NCBI GenBank assembly: GCA_965246785.1
Contig: CBDFFM010000011.1
Span: 62,001 to 126,000 of the forward strand
DNA from: UBA1952 sp965246785
GTDB lineage: Bacteria; Bacteroidota; Bacteroidia; Chitinophagales; Chitinophagaceae
Direction of reading: 5' to 3'
DNA length: 64,000 bases
The position numbers and the translations under genes are program-made. A model generated the notes under the pieces. The model made no database searches and was not told the origin of the DNA. It was given only the letters and a program-made list of their open reading frames with translations. Positions 26,741 through 35,270 of this stretch are shown piece by piece (positions within the stretch are counted from its first letter, which is position 1; each line of letters begins with the position of its first letter).

Positions 26741-28627
26741 TTGTTCAGCACCGAAAACATAAAGCTTAGCAAAGAGGCCATTGCCAGCCGCATGTTCCGT
26801 AACGCCGCCCGCTTCTGGGGGCTCAACGATACGAACATGGACAACTTTGACCCTCTCGTGCGCCTGCTCATAGAAGCCTGCGCCGTGGAGGTGTATCGGC
26901 TGGACAATGAGATGGCCGCCCTGCAAAAAACGATGACTGAGCGCCTCGCGGGCCTCCTCATACCCGAGGTGCATACGCAGCCGCGCCCCGCGCACGCCAT
27001 CATCCACGCCACCTCTACCGACGAGTATCAGTACGTAGCTCTTGAGAGCCAGTTCCTGCACCAGAAGCGAGTGGCAAGCGTAGTGAACGGCCCGCTGGAT
27101 ACGACGATGGACATCTACTTCACACCCTCCGGCCGCTTCAAAGCCATTGACGGGGATGTGAAGATTATGGCGGCTGGCGCCAATGTCTATCGCATAGACG
27201 ATTTGCAGGCAAAGGAGACCTTTTTGCGCACCGGCGCGCGGCCATTCGCGCCGGGCGAGGCATGGATAGGCATCGCAGTGAAGCCCGGCATAGACCTGAC
27301 TGACCTCTCCTTCTACATAGACCTTAAAAACACCCCCGACCGTGCGCGCTACCTCTCCATGCTTCGCCACGTGCGCTGCGAGTGCAACGGGAAGCCCGTC
27401 AAGCTCAGCCGCGGCCTCTCGCAGACTTCATTTGAAGACCACCAGCTGCACTTTGAAGATGCGCTGGAAGAATTATACATCAACCGCCGCTTAGAGAAGC
27501 AAATCAATCGCATCTACTGCAACAACTTCCTCACCATCGCGCCGGACGGCAATGAGGCTCTGAAGGAGCCGGGCCGCGAGGCATTCAGCCGCCATCCGAA
27601 AGCGTTTGAGGCCGCCCTGGCGGGCAATGACCTTGCGCAGATGGAAGGGGAATTGGTGTGGTTTAAGTTCAGCTTCCCGCCGGAATACAACGGGCAAGTG
27701 ATGGACGACCTCACCATTGCTATCAACTGCTTTCCCGTCGTCAACCGGCATGTGAACGAGCTGAGCTACCGGCTCAATGCCTACTTCAACATCATCCCGC
27801 TCCTGTCGCGCGAGCAGTTCTTTGCCGTCAAGACGGTAGAAGGCACCATCACCGGCGCAAATGGCCGCAGCGACTACGTTTACTACCCCTTTGACCAATA
27901 CAACGACCGCGACAAAGGCATCTACACCGTCCGTGTAGGTGACCTGGAGCGCTTTGATTCGCGCAATGCGGCGGAGTACCTGAACTTTCTCATAGAATTG
28001 CTGCGCGATGAGAGCCGCGCCTTTGCCGCCTTCGGGCAGGACTTTATGGCCTCCACCATTAAAGACCTCAACCAGAACATCGCGCTCATAGACCAGAAAA
28101 TCCGTCAGAACCTCCACCTGCTGCAGACATCGCCCACCTACCTGCTCATCAATCCGGTACAGGAAGCGGACACCATCTTCGTGCAATACTGGACATGCAA
28201 CGGCACGGCGGGCAATGGCATCCGGCCCAGCACGCAGATGGACTTGTACGAAGGCTCCGCCTTCAAGAAAGCCGGCCTCGTACTGATGACCGGCACCAGC
28301 GGCGGCATGGACAAGCTGGAGAATACGGAGATTCTGAAAGCATTTAAATCCGTGCTCCTTTCAAGAGGCAGGATTGTAACGGCAACGGATGTCAAGAATT
28401 TTTGCGCCGCCTACCTGCAAGGCACCGCTTCAGATGTAAAGGTGGAAAAAGGCCTCGGCGTAAGCCCCATGCCCAATCAAGGGATGATGCCCGTGGTGAA
28501 AGTAACGCTCAAACCCGGCCCCGCCGCCGGCCCGGAGACGGACTGGGAGCGGGTAAAGATGGATTTGGTAGCAGAACTGGAGCAGGGGAGCGCCGCAGAC
28601 GTAAGCTATTCTATTCACGTAAACTAA
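26741..28627 (+). CDS. tssF: T6SS baseplate subunit TssF
   Basis: A 628-residue protein. The start is TTG at 26741 (read as M, then FSTENIKLSKEAIASRM). There is no upstream ATG in frame after the last stop, and the first internal ATG (26792) would remove the conserved N-terminal helix, so the rare start is preferred. Family features are FWGLNDTNMDNFDPLVRLLI, MTERLAGLLIPEVHTQPRPA (the P..H region), the central beta domains, and ELSYRLNAYFNIIPLLSREQ. TssF pairs with TssG in the wedge that clasps VgrG. It lies just after the 21-bp array and 12 nt before the PAAR gene. Confidence 0.88.
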   Translation: MFSTENIKLSKEAIASRMFRNAARFWGLNDTNMDNFDPLVRLLIEACAVEVYRLDNEMAALQKTMTERLAGLLIPEVHTQPRPAHAIIHATSTDEYQYVALESQFLHQKRVASVVNGPLDTTMDIYFTPSGRFKAIDGDVKIMAAGANVYRIDDLQAKETFLRTGARPFAPGEAWIGIAVKPGIDLTDLSFYIDLKNTPDRARYLSMLRHVRCECNGKPVKLSRGLSQTSFEDHQLHFEDALEELYINRRLEKQINRIYCNNFLTIAPDGNEALKEPGREAFSRHPKAFEAALAGNDLAQMEGELVWFKFSFPPEYNGQVMDDLTIAINCFPVVNRHVNELSYRLNAYFNIIPLLSREQFFAVKTVEGTITGANGRSDYVYYPFDQYNDRDKGIYTVRVGDLERFDSRNAAEYLNFLIELLRDESRAFAAFGQDFMASTIKDLNQNIALIDQKIRQNLHLLQTSPTYLLINPVQEADTIFVQYWTCNGTAGNGIRPSTQMDLYEGSAFKKAGLVLMTGTSGGMDKLENTEILKAFKSVLLSRGRIVTATDVKNFCAAYLQGTASDVKVEKGLGVSPMPNQGMMPVVKVTLKPGPAAGPETDWERVKMDLVAELEQGSAADVSYSIHVN

Positions 28628-28639
28628 AAGAGAGCAGCC

Positions 28640-29104
28640 ATGGGAAAGCCAGCCGCAAGAGTAGGAGACATGCACGTTTGCCCGATGGTTACGCCGGGTG
28701 TACCACCAATCCCGCACGTAGGCGGCCCCATCCTGCCGCCGGGAATGCCGACCGTGCTCATAGGCGGCGTACCCGCCGCGACAATGAGCAGCATGTGCAC
28801 TTGCGTAGGCCCGCCGGATACGATTATCCTTGGCTCCATGGGCGTGCTCATCGGCGGTAAGCCCGCCGCGCGCATGGGCGACTCCTGCGCGCACGGCGGA
28901 ACTATCGTATTAGGCTTGCCTACGGTGCTGATTGGTGAGGCGGGCGGTGGCGGCGGTGGCGGAGGCAGTGTGATGCCGGTGAATGTGATGCTGGAATTGA
29001 TGAAGAGCCTGTCATCGGCACCCATGCAACAGCAGCAGGTGGCTCAGAGCGTAGCTATGGTGGAAGCTGCCGAGACGGGTACACCCTTCGTAGAAGCATG
29101 TTAG
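28640..29104 (+). CDS. PAAR spike-tip protein
   Basis: A 154-residue protein starting MGKPAARVGDMHVCPMVTPG, with a PAAR domain over residues about 1-95. It contains repeated IGG.PAA-type turns (LIGGVPAATMSSMCTCVGPP; IGGKPAARMGDSCAHGG) and His/Cys residues for the metal site at the tip. A Gly-rich hinge (GEAGGGGGGGGS) leads to a helical tail ending TPFVEAC. The protein sharpens the VgrG needle. The tail has no toxin-like length and may instead dock adaptor or cargo proteins encoded downstream. Position right after tssF and before three small cargo-type genes supports this. Confidence 0.9.
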   Translation: MGKPAARVGDMHVCPMVTPGVPPIPHVGGPILPPGMPTVLIGGVPAATMSSMCTCVGPPDTIILGSMGVLIGGKPAARMGDSCAHGGTIVLGLPTVLIGEAGGGGGGGGSVMPVNVMLELMKSLSSAPMQQQQVAQSVAMVEAAETGTPFVEAC

Positions 29105-29123
29105 ACTTACAGAAGCCCTATCC

Positions 29124-29474
29124 ATGTTAGTAATCAAGAACCAGCAGATGAAGCAGCTCACTACCGAGCTGGAAGGGCGCTACGTGCGGGAGACGGCGGC
29201 CGCCTTGCGGGAACAGTACCCGGCTTTTGCGGAGCAGTACGACGACGCCGTCGCGGAAGACTTCGTGAAGGCTGGCATGAAGCAGGCGAAGCGCTGGCGC
29301 ATCACCGACCAGAAAGACACCACTACCTATCTAAAGTATCTTGCCGCATTCGGGCCCGGCTTTGCCGAGCAGCCGGAACACGAGGCGTTGCGGCGCATCC
29401 TGCTTATCCGCAATTTGAAAGGGAGCGAGAAAATCAGCCGCATGTTGGAAAAAACAGACCCAGACAACCTTTAA
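29124..29474 (+). CDS. Small T6SS cargo-operon protein, unknown function
   Basis: A 116-residue, mainly helical soluble protein (MLVIKNQQMKQLTTELEGRY; LREQYPAFAEQYDDAVAEDF). The opening 'I.n.QM..l' followed by a long helix and a 'Y..A..fG.gF' segment resembles a small protein often found next to VgrG/PAAR toxins. The resemblance is remembered and not checked. Context suggests a helper for loading cargo. It lies 19 nt after the PAAR gene and 5 nt before the next gene, so is co-transcribed. No signal peptide. Confidence 0.6.
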   Translation: MLVIKNQQMKQLTTELEGRYVRETAAALREQYPAFAEQYDDAVAEDFVKAGMKQAKRWRITDQKDTTTYLKYLAAFGPGFAEQPEHEALRRILLIRNLKGSEKISRMLEKTDPDNL

Positions 29475-29479
29475 GCGCC

Positions 29480-29770
29480 ATGCCCAACCCCGTAGGAAGC
29501 CCGGTGCAGCCCTGCCCTAAAGAAGACGAAAAGGACACGCAGGAACCGCAGCAGCAAGAGCCGCACTGGATAAAATTTCAGGTGAAAGACGATACCGGCA
29601 AGTCAATGGCCGGTGTAAAGCTACATGTAGTACTGCCCGACGGCGCGCGTGAGGAAAAGACCTCCGACGTAAACGGCATGATTGAAATCACCAACGTCAA
29701 GCCGGGCAATTGCAGCATAGACATGGATTACGATGACCATGTGGTGCATCAGACCGTTTTTATTCAATAA
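29480..29770 (+). CDS. Carboxypeptidase-regulatory-like domain protein of the T6SS cargo operon
   Basis: A 96-residue protein. After a polar leader (about 30 residues, Glu/Gln-rich) comes one beta-sandwich domain: HWIKFQVKDDTGKSMAGVKL, then a 'LPDG..eektsD.nG' stretch and ITNVKPGNCSID. This matches the short carboxypeptidase-regulatory/transthyretin-like module that commonly accompanies PAAR-linked T6SS cargo. A mechanical or linking role between spike and effector is likely; no catalytic residues are seen. It ends 22 nt before the metalloprotease gene. Confidence 0.7.
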   Translation: MPNPVGSPVQPCPKEDEKDTQEPQQQEPHWIKFQVKDDTGKSMAGVKLHVVLPDGAREEKTSDVNGMIEITNVKPGNCSIDMDYDDHVVHQTVFIQ

Positions 29771-29792
29771 ACCTTGTACCCTTTTTGCCACC

Positions 29793-31376
29793 ATGCCCGA
29801 TTTTAAGCTTCTCAAGGCTAAACAGTATAAAGTAAAGGACGGCGACACGCTGGATAGCATCGCGAAGGCGAACGGCACGACGTGGCAGCAGCTTGGCAAG
29901 TTCAATTGGGGCACCGACAGCCCTGACGAAATCAACAAGTACCTGCGCGCGCGCGTTGGCTGCACGAAGAAAACTCAGGACGGCAAAAACTATCAGTTCT
30001 CCTCCAACGATAATCCCGGCATTATCTACATCCCGGAGAAAGCGCCGGAAAAGCAGCTTGCCACCAACAGCACGCACGTCATCACCGTTAAGAAACCGAA
30101 CCTGACGTCCAAGAAGCCTGCTAAGGCCATCGTTAAATTCCGCCCGCACCCCGCGTGGAAAGGCGAGTTCGGCTTTGACTGGCTTCGCTGCGGCGATACG
30201 GCCTTCAAAGGCGATACGGATTACAAAGCCATCGTAGGGAAGTATCCGCCTAAGCAAGACCCGGATTATACCAGCACGGGCGTCATCGTCACTGTTCCGC
30301 CCACGCAGTACAACAACCTGCGGCTGCTATACAAGCCATTCCAAATCCAGAACGTAAAAGATGCGCACAACGCGCTGGTAACAAACTACGCTTCACTACT
30401 TAACCTCTTCCCTGCCGACGAGGGCGGCTCCGACCCGCACGAGGCGAAGCTCATCGCCGATATAGATGTGAAGGAAGGCACACCTGTTGAGCTGAAGTTT
30501 GACAGTGCCACGCCCAACTTTGCCGACTTTGTGGAGATAAGCGCCGCGCTGCAAACTGCCACCGGCAAGCAGGAGATAACGGTGAAGTGCAAGAAGGCCT
30601 CTGCGGCAGACATAGAGCTGCGCGTGCTGAACTGCACCAATGATGGCATGGGCAAAGAAGCGGATTACGAATGCGGCCGGCTGATACTGGGTAAGAACAA
30701 CAAAGCCAGTCGTAGGAAGCTTAAAGTGGCCTTCGTTTCCGTTATTACCAATATAGACGGCACCGTAAAAGCATTCTCCGCGACACAGGGCAACACCGAA
30801 AAGACCTTTCTGACCAAGTATATGCGGCAGGCGCTCATCGGCATCGAGACGAAGCGCGTGCAGCTTGACATGTCAAAGCCGCCTTCTACCTGGAAAAAAT
30901 TCCTGGACAAAATAGGCTATTCCAAAGCCGTGGATTTTAACCGGGACTGGGTGATTGAAGATGACGGCGGCAGTAAGGTCATCGCCAACTACATGGGTAA
31001 AAAGCAGATTCACGAATTTCTGGAGGATGCTTTCCACGAGCAGAACCCCGATTTGAAGGATTGGTTCAAAGTCTTCTTCTTTGATGAGCGCGGCGGCTAC
31101 TTCAGCAACGGCAATTACATAGGCCTGAATGGCGGCGCGCGTGACATTGGTTCTAAGTCCGTGGCCCTTTACAACACGCACAACACCGCCACTACCACAC
31201 ACGAGCTGCTACACGCTATAGGCTTGTATCACACCTTCTCCAACAGCGGCACCTACACGTACACCAAGTGGAAGACCGACAACATTATGGACTATTCCCA
31301 TCAGGCTACCCCGCCCATTGAGCGCATCTGCACCTGGAAGTGGCAGTGGGATATTCTTCACGCCAAGCTCACCTGA
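29793..31376 (+). CDS. Candidate T6SS effector: LysM domain plus metzincin-type zinc metallopeptidase
   Basis: The start at 29793 (MPDFKLLKAKQYKVKDGDTL) is chosen because it begins right at the LysM domain and follows the upstream stop; an open frame beginning at 29733 overlaps the previous gene. There are 527 residues. Residues about 8-70 form a LysM-like domain (VKDGDTLDSIAKANGTTWQQ). A long middle part has no recognised family. Near residue 469 is THELLHAIGLYHTF, a full HExxHxxGxxH zinc-binding motif. A Met-turn NIMDYS follows near residue 496, completing the metzincin signature. There is no signal peptide, as expected for T6SS-delivered cargo. The next gene encodes a lipoprotein that could protect the producer. 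Effector status is inference; the peptidase motif is seen directly. Confidence 0.8.
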   Translation: MPDFKLLKAKQYKVKDGDTLDSIAKANGTTWQQLGKFNWGTDSPDEINKYLRARVGCTKKTQDGKNYQFSSNDNPGIIYIPEKAPEKQLATNSTHVITVKKPNLTSKKPAKAIVKFRPHPAWKGEFGFDWLRCGDTAFKGDTDYKAIVGKYPPKQDPDYTSTGVIVTVPPTQYNNLRLLYKPFQIQNVKDAHNALVTNYASLLNLFPADEGGSDPHEAKLIADIDVKEGTPVELKFDSATPNFADFVEISAALQTATGKQEITVKCKKASAADIELRVLNCTNDGMGKEADYECGRLILGKNNKASRRKLKVAFVSVITNIDGTVKAFSATQGNTEKTFLTKYMRQALIGIETKRVQLDMSKPPSTWKKFLDKIGYSKAVDFNRDWVIEDDGGSKVIANYMGKKQIHEFLEDAFHEQNPDLKDWFKVFFFDERGGYFSNGNYIGLNGGARDIGSKSVALYNTHNTATTTHELLHAIGLYHTFSNSGTYTYTKWKTDNIMDYSHQATPPIERICTWKWQWDILHAKLT

Positions 31377-31397
31377 CACAAGAATCCCTCTCAGCTT

Positions 31398-31991
31398 ATG
31401 CGTGCCGGCATTATACTGCTCATGCTGCTGGCGCTTTGCCAAACCAATTGCAGCTCAAGACAAAAGCACATCAAACAAAACATGGAGCGATTCAACATCG
31501 AATACTTTGAGCGCCACGCCGTGGACGATGAGCAAACCGAGACTATAGACGACGGCAGCGTAATCACGCGCCTCAGGTATGCCTATGGCTTTACGGAGCG
31601 CATTGTGCCGCGTGGCGGATACTTCGACACTTACAAAGAGTTTCACCCCAATGGTAACCTGCGCACCAAGGGGTTGGTGTTCAAGAAGGGCGGCTTCAAG
31701 GCCGGTAAGTGGCCGGAGTATGAAGAAAACGGCAGCCTGGAAAAGGAAACCAACTACGACGCGCCCTACAAGCTGGACGTCGCGCAGGTGCTGGACATGG
31801 TGCGGCAGCGCAAGATTTCGTTCAGCATGACGGATAGCTATTCCAAAATCAACCGTAACATCCTCAAAGGCACGCCTACCTGGGTGGTGGAGTGGAAGGA
31901 GCAGCCAAGCCGCATGGAGCGCCTCTTCATTGAAGACGCCACCGCACGCGTGGTCAAGCAGGATTTCTATCAATTCGTGGACAACCAATAA
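31398..31991 (+). CDS. Candidate immunity lipoprotein with MORN-like repeats
   Basis: A 197-residue protein. Its N-terminus (MRAGIILLMLLALCQTNCSS) is a hydrophobic signal with Cys at 14 and 18, probably a lipoprotein signal though the lipobox is not canonical. Residues about 75-120 carry MORN-like strands (YKEFHPNGNLRTKGLVFKKG, then KWPEYEENGSLEKETNYD). The gene starts 21 nt after the metallopeptidase gene and ends 5 nt before the DUF4123 gene. Effector genes are normally followed by an immunity gene acting in the compartment the effector attacks, so an envelope lipoprotein beside a protease suggests periplasmic neutralisation. This is inferred from position and topology. Confidence 0.65.
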   Translation: MRAGIILLMLLALCQTNCSSRQKHIKQNMERFNIEYFERHAVDDEQTETIDDGSVITRLRYAYGFTERIVPRGGYFDTYKEFHPNGNLRTKGLVFKKGGFKAGKWPEYEENGSLEKETNYDAPYKLDVAQVLDMVRQRKISFSMTDSYSKINRNILKGTPTWVVEWKEQPSRMERLFIEDATARVVKQDFYQFVDNQ

Positions 31992-31996
31992 AGCCC

Positions 31997-32812
31997 ATGT
32001 TCTTCGGCCACCTCACACACATCCTGCTGGACGGCGCGCGCATGGGCATCGCCATGTCGGAGGCCCGCCTGCGCAATAAGGCGCATGAGTCGCTGTACCG
32101 CGGCGAGAACCTCGGCATGTTAGACCAGGTGTCGCCGCAGCTTTTTTCCTTCAACGCCGCTGTGCCTTTCGGGCATTGGTGCCTTAAGACGGGCTGGGGC
32201 CATTCCTGGGGCGTGATGCTGAAAAGCTCCTGGCCTATGCCGGAACTGCACAAGCACTTTCGGAAGTTCCTTACCGTTAAGACCGAGGGAGGCAAAAGCC
32301 TCTTCTTCCGCTTCTACGATCCCCGCGTGCTGCGCATCTTCCTCCCCACCTCCGATACGGCACAACTCCGGGAGTTCTTCGGCGCGGGCGCTATTGACTA
32401 CTTCATCATGGAAGATGAAGACCCGGCTTTTGCCCTGCGTATATGGCATGAGAACGGTTTCCTGAAAAAAGAGCGCATGGCGGTGGCGGACCTGATAGCC
32501 GCCCTCCCGGAGCCCGGGACTGTGCCCAACCGAGCCACGGAGGATGAACTGCCGCCCGAAACGCTGGCCGTCATCGCGGAGCTGCGTGAGCAATATCCGG
32601 ACGTTGACTTTCCCGGCCCACGACCCACCGGAGAAAGCGCTAAAGCACAAAAGCAGGAAGAAGCGCCGCAGCCAAAGGCCCCGGAGCAGACCGCGCCAAA
32701 GCCCGCTCCACCCAAACCCGCCTTTTCGCCGATGAATAATGAAGGCGAGTCTGCGGCCGACAGTGCAGTCACGGCCCCTAAGCCGAAGACGAAGTGGAAT
32801 ATGTTTGACTAA
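31997..32812 (+). CDS. DUF4123 T6SS effector chaperone/adaptor
   Basis: A 271-residue cytoplasmic protein. Residues about 1-165 match DUF4123: an opening HILLDGARMGIAMSEARLRN, a GWGHSWGVMLKSSWPMPELH section with the HFRKFL helix, FFRFYDPRVLRIFLPTSDT, then LREFFGAGAIDYFIMEDED. This FRFYDPRVL motif is diagnostic. DUF4123 proteins (TEC/Tap) hold effectors and pass them to VgrG or PAAR. The remaining third is a Pro/Ala/Lys-rich tail ending KTKWNMFD, a short C-terminal motif that echoes the TssK end (KGKFSIFD). It is last in the cargo operon, next to the candidate effector-immunity pair, as expected for a dedicated chaperone. Confidence 0.82.
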   Translation: MFFGHLTHILLDGARMGIAMSEARLRNKAHESLYRGENLGMLDQVSPQLFSFNAAVPFGHWCLKTGWGHSWGVMLKSSWPMPELHKHFRKFLTVKTEGGKSLFFRFYDPRVLRIFLPTSDTAQLREFFGAGAIDYFIMEDEDPAFALRIWHENGFLKKERMAVADLIAALPEPGTVPNRATEDELPPETLAVIAELREQYPDVDFPGPRPTGESAKAQKQEEAPQPKAPEQTAPKPAPPKPAFSPMNNEGESAADSAVTAPKPKTKWNMFD

Positions 32813-32821
32813 AGGGGCGCG

Positions 32822-33274
32822 CTACAAATCCCCAATCTCCGCAGAGAGCTTCAGGCTGTCGGTTCCGCCCTTTACCACCCACGTGTCCGGCAGGGAAATG
32901 CGCAGGCGGAGGGTGCTGCCGCTTACCGGTTTTACGGTAGCCTTCGTGCCATCTGAGCCGCTCGCGAAGTAGCTCGTGCCCGATGCGCTGCCAAAGGCCG
33001 TAATGCTCACGTCTTTCGGGCCGAGCGAGGCGCTATTACCTACTACGTTGTAGATGCCGTCGGCGGTAGGGTAGGCGGCAAACGTGAAGAACACGCCGTT
33101 GCCGGCCTTGTCGTACATCTCCAGCGTTTCGCTCGCTTTGGCGTAATTATTCACCGTATAGGTAGTGGCGCCCAGCTTCCATGTATTGTACTTGGTGGCA
33201 GGAGTGCTGTCATCTGATTTCTTACAGGCGGCAAACAGCGTAATGGCGAGGAGCGCCGCGGTAATCGTTTTCAT
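32822..33274 (-). CDS. Small lipoprotein, unknown function
   Basis: A 150-residue protein with a clear lipoprotein signal (MKTITAALLAITLFAACKKS, Cys17). The mature part is a single beta-rich domain (WKLGATTYTVNNYAKASETL ... LRLRISLPDTWVVKGGTDSL), a pattern common to small Bacteroidota surface lipoproteins. It is convergent with the T6SS operon, ending 10 nt from the DUF4123 stop. No terminator hairpin is visible in that gap. A relation to T6SS is not supported. Confidence 0.7.
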   Translation of the reverse strand: MKTITAALLAITLFAACKKSDDSTPATKYNTWKLGATTYTVNNYAKASETLEMYDKAGNGVFFTFAAYPTADGIYNVVGNSASLGPKDVSITAFGSASGTSYFASGSDGTKATVKPVSGSTLRLRISLPDTWVVKGGTDSLKLSAEIGDL

Positions 33275-33472
33275 CTAAGGCTGTGTTTTGGGAATAGCTA
33301 TCCGAAGATAAGCCCTTCCCATCCGGATGCGCATTCCGGGCGCTCCGATGCGCCCCGGATTCATCGCCGAAACTCTTATCCATCTGCTAACGATGTAGCG
33401 ACTTTAATTGCTCACGCAAAGGGCTAACCCGACTATAACCCGCCGCCGCGTACATCGGATATAGGCCGCCTA

Positions 33473-33480
33473 TACTTTTG
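33473..33480 (+). promoter_or_regulatory. Candidate -7 element upstream of T9SS cargo gene
   Basis: TACTTTTG is an exact TAnnTTTG match 83 nt before the ATG at 33563. No clear -33 TTTG is visible. The 288-nt gap 33275-33562 shows no other feature. The leader just before the gene is A/C-rich. Confidence 0.35.
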
Positions 33481-33562
33481 ACCACATCAGCGGAAGCAAC
33501 ATTCCAACGACCAAAAACACCATCTTCCAAACACCCCAAACATTCACCAAAACGATCCGCTT

Positions 33563-35191
33563 ATGAAGCTTTACGTTTTACCCATTCTCTCCGCAGCGCT
33601 CTTAAGCGCCGGCGCCCTGCAGGCTCAGACATGCTCCAACCTTGTAGCCAACCCCAACGGTACCAACAGCACCACGGGCTGGACGCTCAATGGGGGCAAT
33701 GCAACCTTCCCCATTACCACCACCACCGACAATAGTGTGGACTGCTTCGTATTCCAGAATGCGGGCGACTACATGACGCAGTCCGTTGACCTCACCATTC
33801 CCTACACCGCGCCGCAGCGCGCCACCCGGCCTACCATCACCTTCAGCGAGCAGTTTAAGACGAACGGCGGCGGCTCCTGCACCGGCGCGAGCTACAAAAT
33901 CACTGTGACGCTGGAAGACTCCGCCAACAATGCCCTCGTATCCTGGACTACCGGCACGCAAACCACTTCCACCACCAATTCCTGGGAGAGCATCGTGCAC
34001 AGCTTTGTCGGCTACTCCGGCCTGCCCGACCATGTGGTGATTAAGAATGAAGGCAGCGATTGCAACTCTTCCGCCAATAGCTACGGCACCGAGTTTACGG
34101 CCGTCTCCCTCACGCTGCTGACGCCGGCCAATACCGATGGCACCGCCACCGCCGACCAAAAGCCCAACAGCATCATCAGCTACGACGATCCCTCCTCCTG
34201 CACACAGACGGGCGTGGTGATAGCCACCGCCTCTTCCAATCTCGGCTCCACCACCGTCGTAGGGCTGGAAGACGACTCCGTGCTTACCTACCACGGCCAG
34301 CCTTACGTGCAGCGCCACTATGAGATTACGCCTACCAACCAGAGCGCCGCTACCATTACGCTCTACGTTGACCAGGCCGACTTTACCGCTTACAATACGG
34401 CGCGCAATGGCTTCCCCGCCCTGCCTGCCTCCGGCGATACGAGCGACCCCGCCCTCGCCAATCTCGTCATCACCGCCTTTCACGGCAGCCCTACCGGTGG
34501 CTATGACCCTGCCAATTATGTGGGCGCTACGCCTGAGCTGATTGGCAGCGGAAGCATCACTAAGGTGTGGAATGCAGAGGCTTCCCGCTGGGAATTTTCC
34601 TTTCCGATTGCGGCGTTTTCCGGCTTCTTCTTCTCCGGCGGCAATACCGCGCTGGACATCTCCATGGGCTCCCTCGCGCTCTCCACGCGCAGCGGCCATC
34701 ATGCGCTTAGCTGGACTACTTACAATGAAGCCGCTACCGATTACTTCGTCATTGAGCGCAGCGCCAATGGCCGCGAGTTCTCCGCCATTGGGCGGATGGC
34801 TTGCAGCGGCAGGCCGGGCGCTTATACTTATACAGATGCTTCCACGCCCGCAGGCACTTCTTACTACCGCCTGAAGATGATGAGCGGCAAGACGGGCGCG
34901 GCCACCTACAGCAATGTGGTGAGCGGCCAGACGGCTGCGGCATCCATTGACGCGGTCTCCGTATTCCCCAACCCTGCTGCTGATGGCGTGCTCAACATCC
35001 GCCTGAGTGGTGGGGACGGCGCTGAAGCTACCCTCACACTCGCTGATGCCGCGGGCCGCGAATTGCAGCGCATCACTACCACGGCCGCGGCGCAAAAGAT
35101 GGATGTGCACGGCCTTCCCGCCGGTATGTATCTGCTTACGTGCAGCACGGATGGCGGCGCGCGCCAGACGGTGAAGGTGACGGTGCAGTAA
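33563..35191 (+). CDS. Secreted T9SS type A cargo protein
   Basis: A 542-residue protein with a signal peptide (MKLYVLPILSAALLSAGALQAQ). The N-terminal part opens CSNLVANPNGTNSTTGWTLN and continues as a beta-sandwich with many Thr/Asn (to about residue 190). A second domain (about 215-360) includes QRHYEITPTNQSAATITLYV and VWNAEASRWEFSFPIAAFSG, a layout common in Bacteroidota cargo proteins before the sorting region. Residues about 375-450 look fibronectin-like (HALSWTTYNEAATDYFVIER). The last 75 residues (VSVFPNPAADGVLNIRLSGG to PAGMYLLTCSTDGG) are a T9SS type A domain. Probably surface-exposed or released; no catalytic motif recognised. Confidence 0.82.
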   Translation: MKLYVLPILSAALLSAGALQAQTCSNLVANPNGTNSTTGWTLNGGNATFPITTTTDNSVDCFVFQNAGDYMTQSVDLTIPYTAPQRATRPTITFSEQFKTNGGGSCTGASYKITVTLEDSANNALVSWTTGTQTTSTTNSWESIVHSFVGYSGLPDHVVIKNEGSDCNSSANSYGTEFTAVSLTLLTPANTDGTATADQKPNSIISYDDPSSCTQTGVVIATASSNLGSTTVVGLEDDSVLTYHGQPYVQRHYEITPTNQSAATITLYVDQADFTAYNTARNGFPALPASGDTSDPALANLVITAFHGSPTGGYDPANYVGATPELIGSGSITKVWNAEASRWEFSFPIAAFSGFFFSGGNTALDISMGSLALSTRSGHHALSWTTYNEAATDYFVIERSANGREFSAIGRMACSGRPGAYTYTDASTPAGTSYYRLKMMSGKTGAATYSNVVSGQTAAASIDAVSVFPNPAADGVLNIRLSGGDGAEATLTLADAAGRELQRITTTAAAQKMDVHGLPAGMYLLTCSTDGGARQTVKVTVQ

Positions 35192-35213
35192 GCCTCCATT
35201 TCTCGCCCTTTCT

Positions 35214-35248
35214 AAAAAAAATCCCGGCTGCGATGCCGGGATTTTTTG
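35214..35248. terminator. Bidirectional hairpin terminator
   Basis: Stem ATCCCGGC (35221-35228) and GCCGGGAT (35235-35242) around TGCGAT, flanked by an A run before and a T run after, so it can stop transcription from either side. It serves the T9SS gene on the left and the minus-strand pseudogene on the right. Confidence 0.85.
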
Positions 35249-35270
35249 TGCTTCTATCCTGCGAAAGCCT

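Noticed and set aside
33602..35110. 502-codon minus-strand frame
   Set aside because: Antisense to the intact T9SS type A cargo gene; low-complexity Gly/Ala/Val composition typical of a GC-rich shadow frame.
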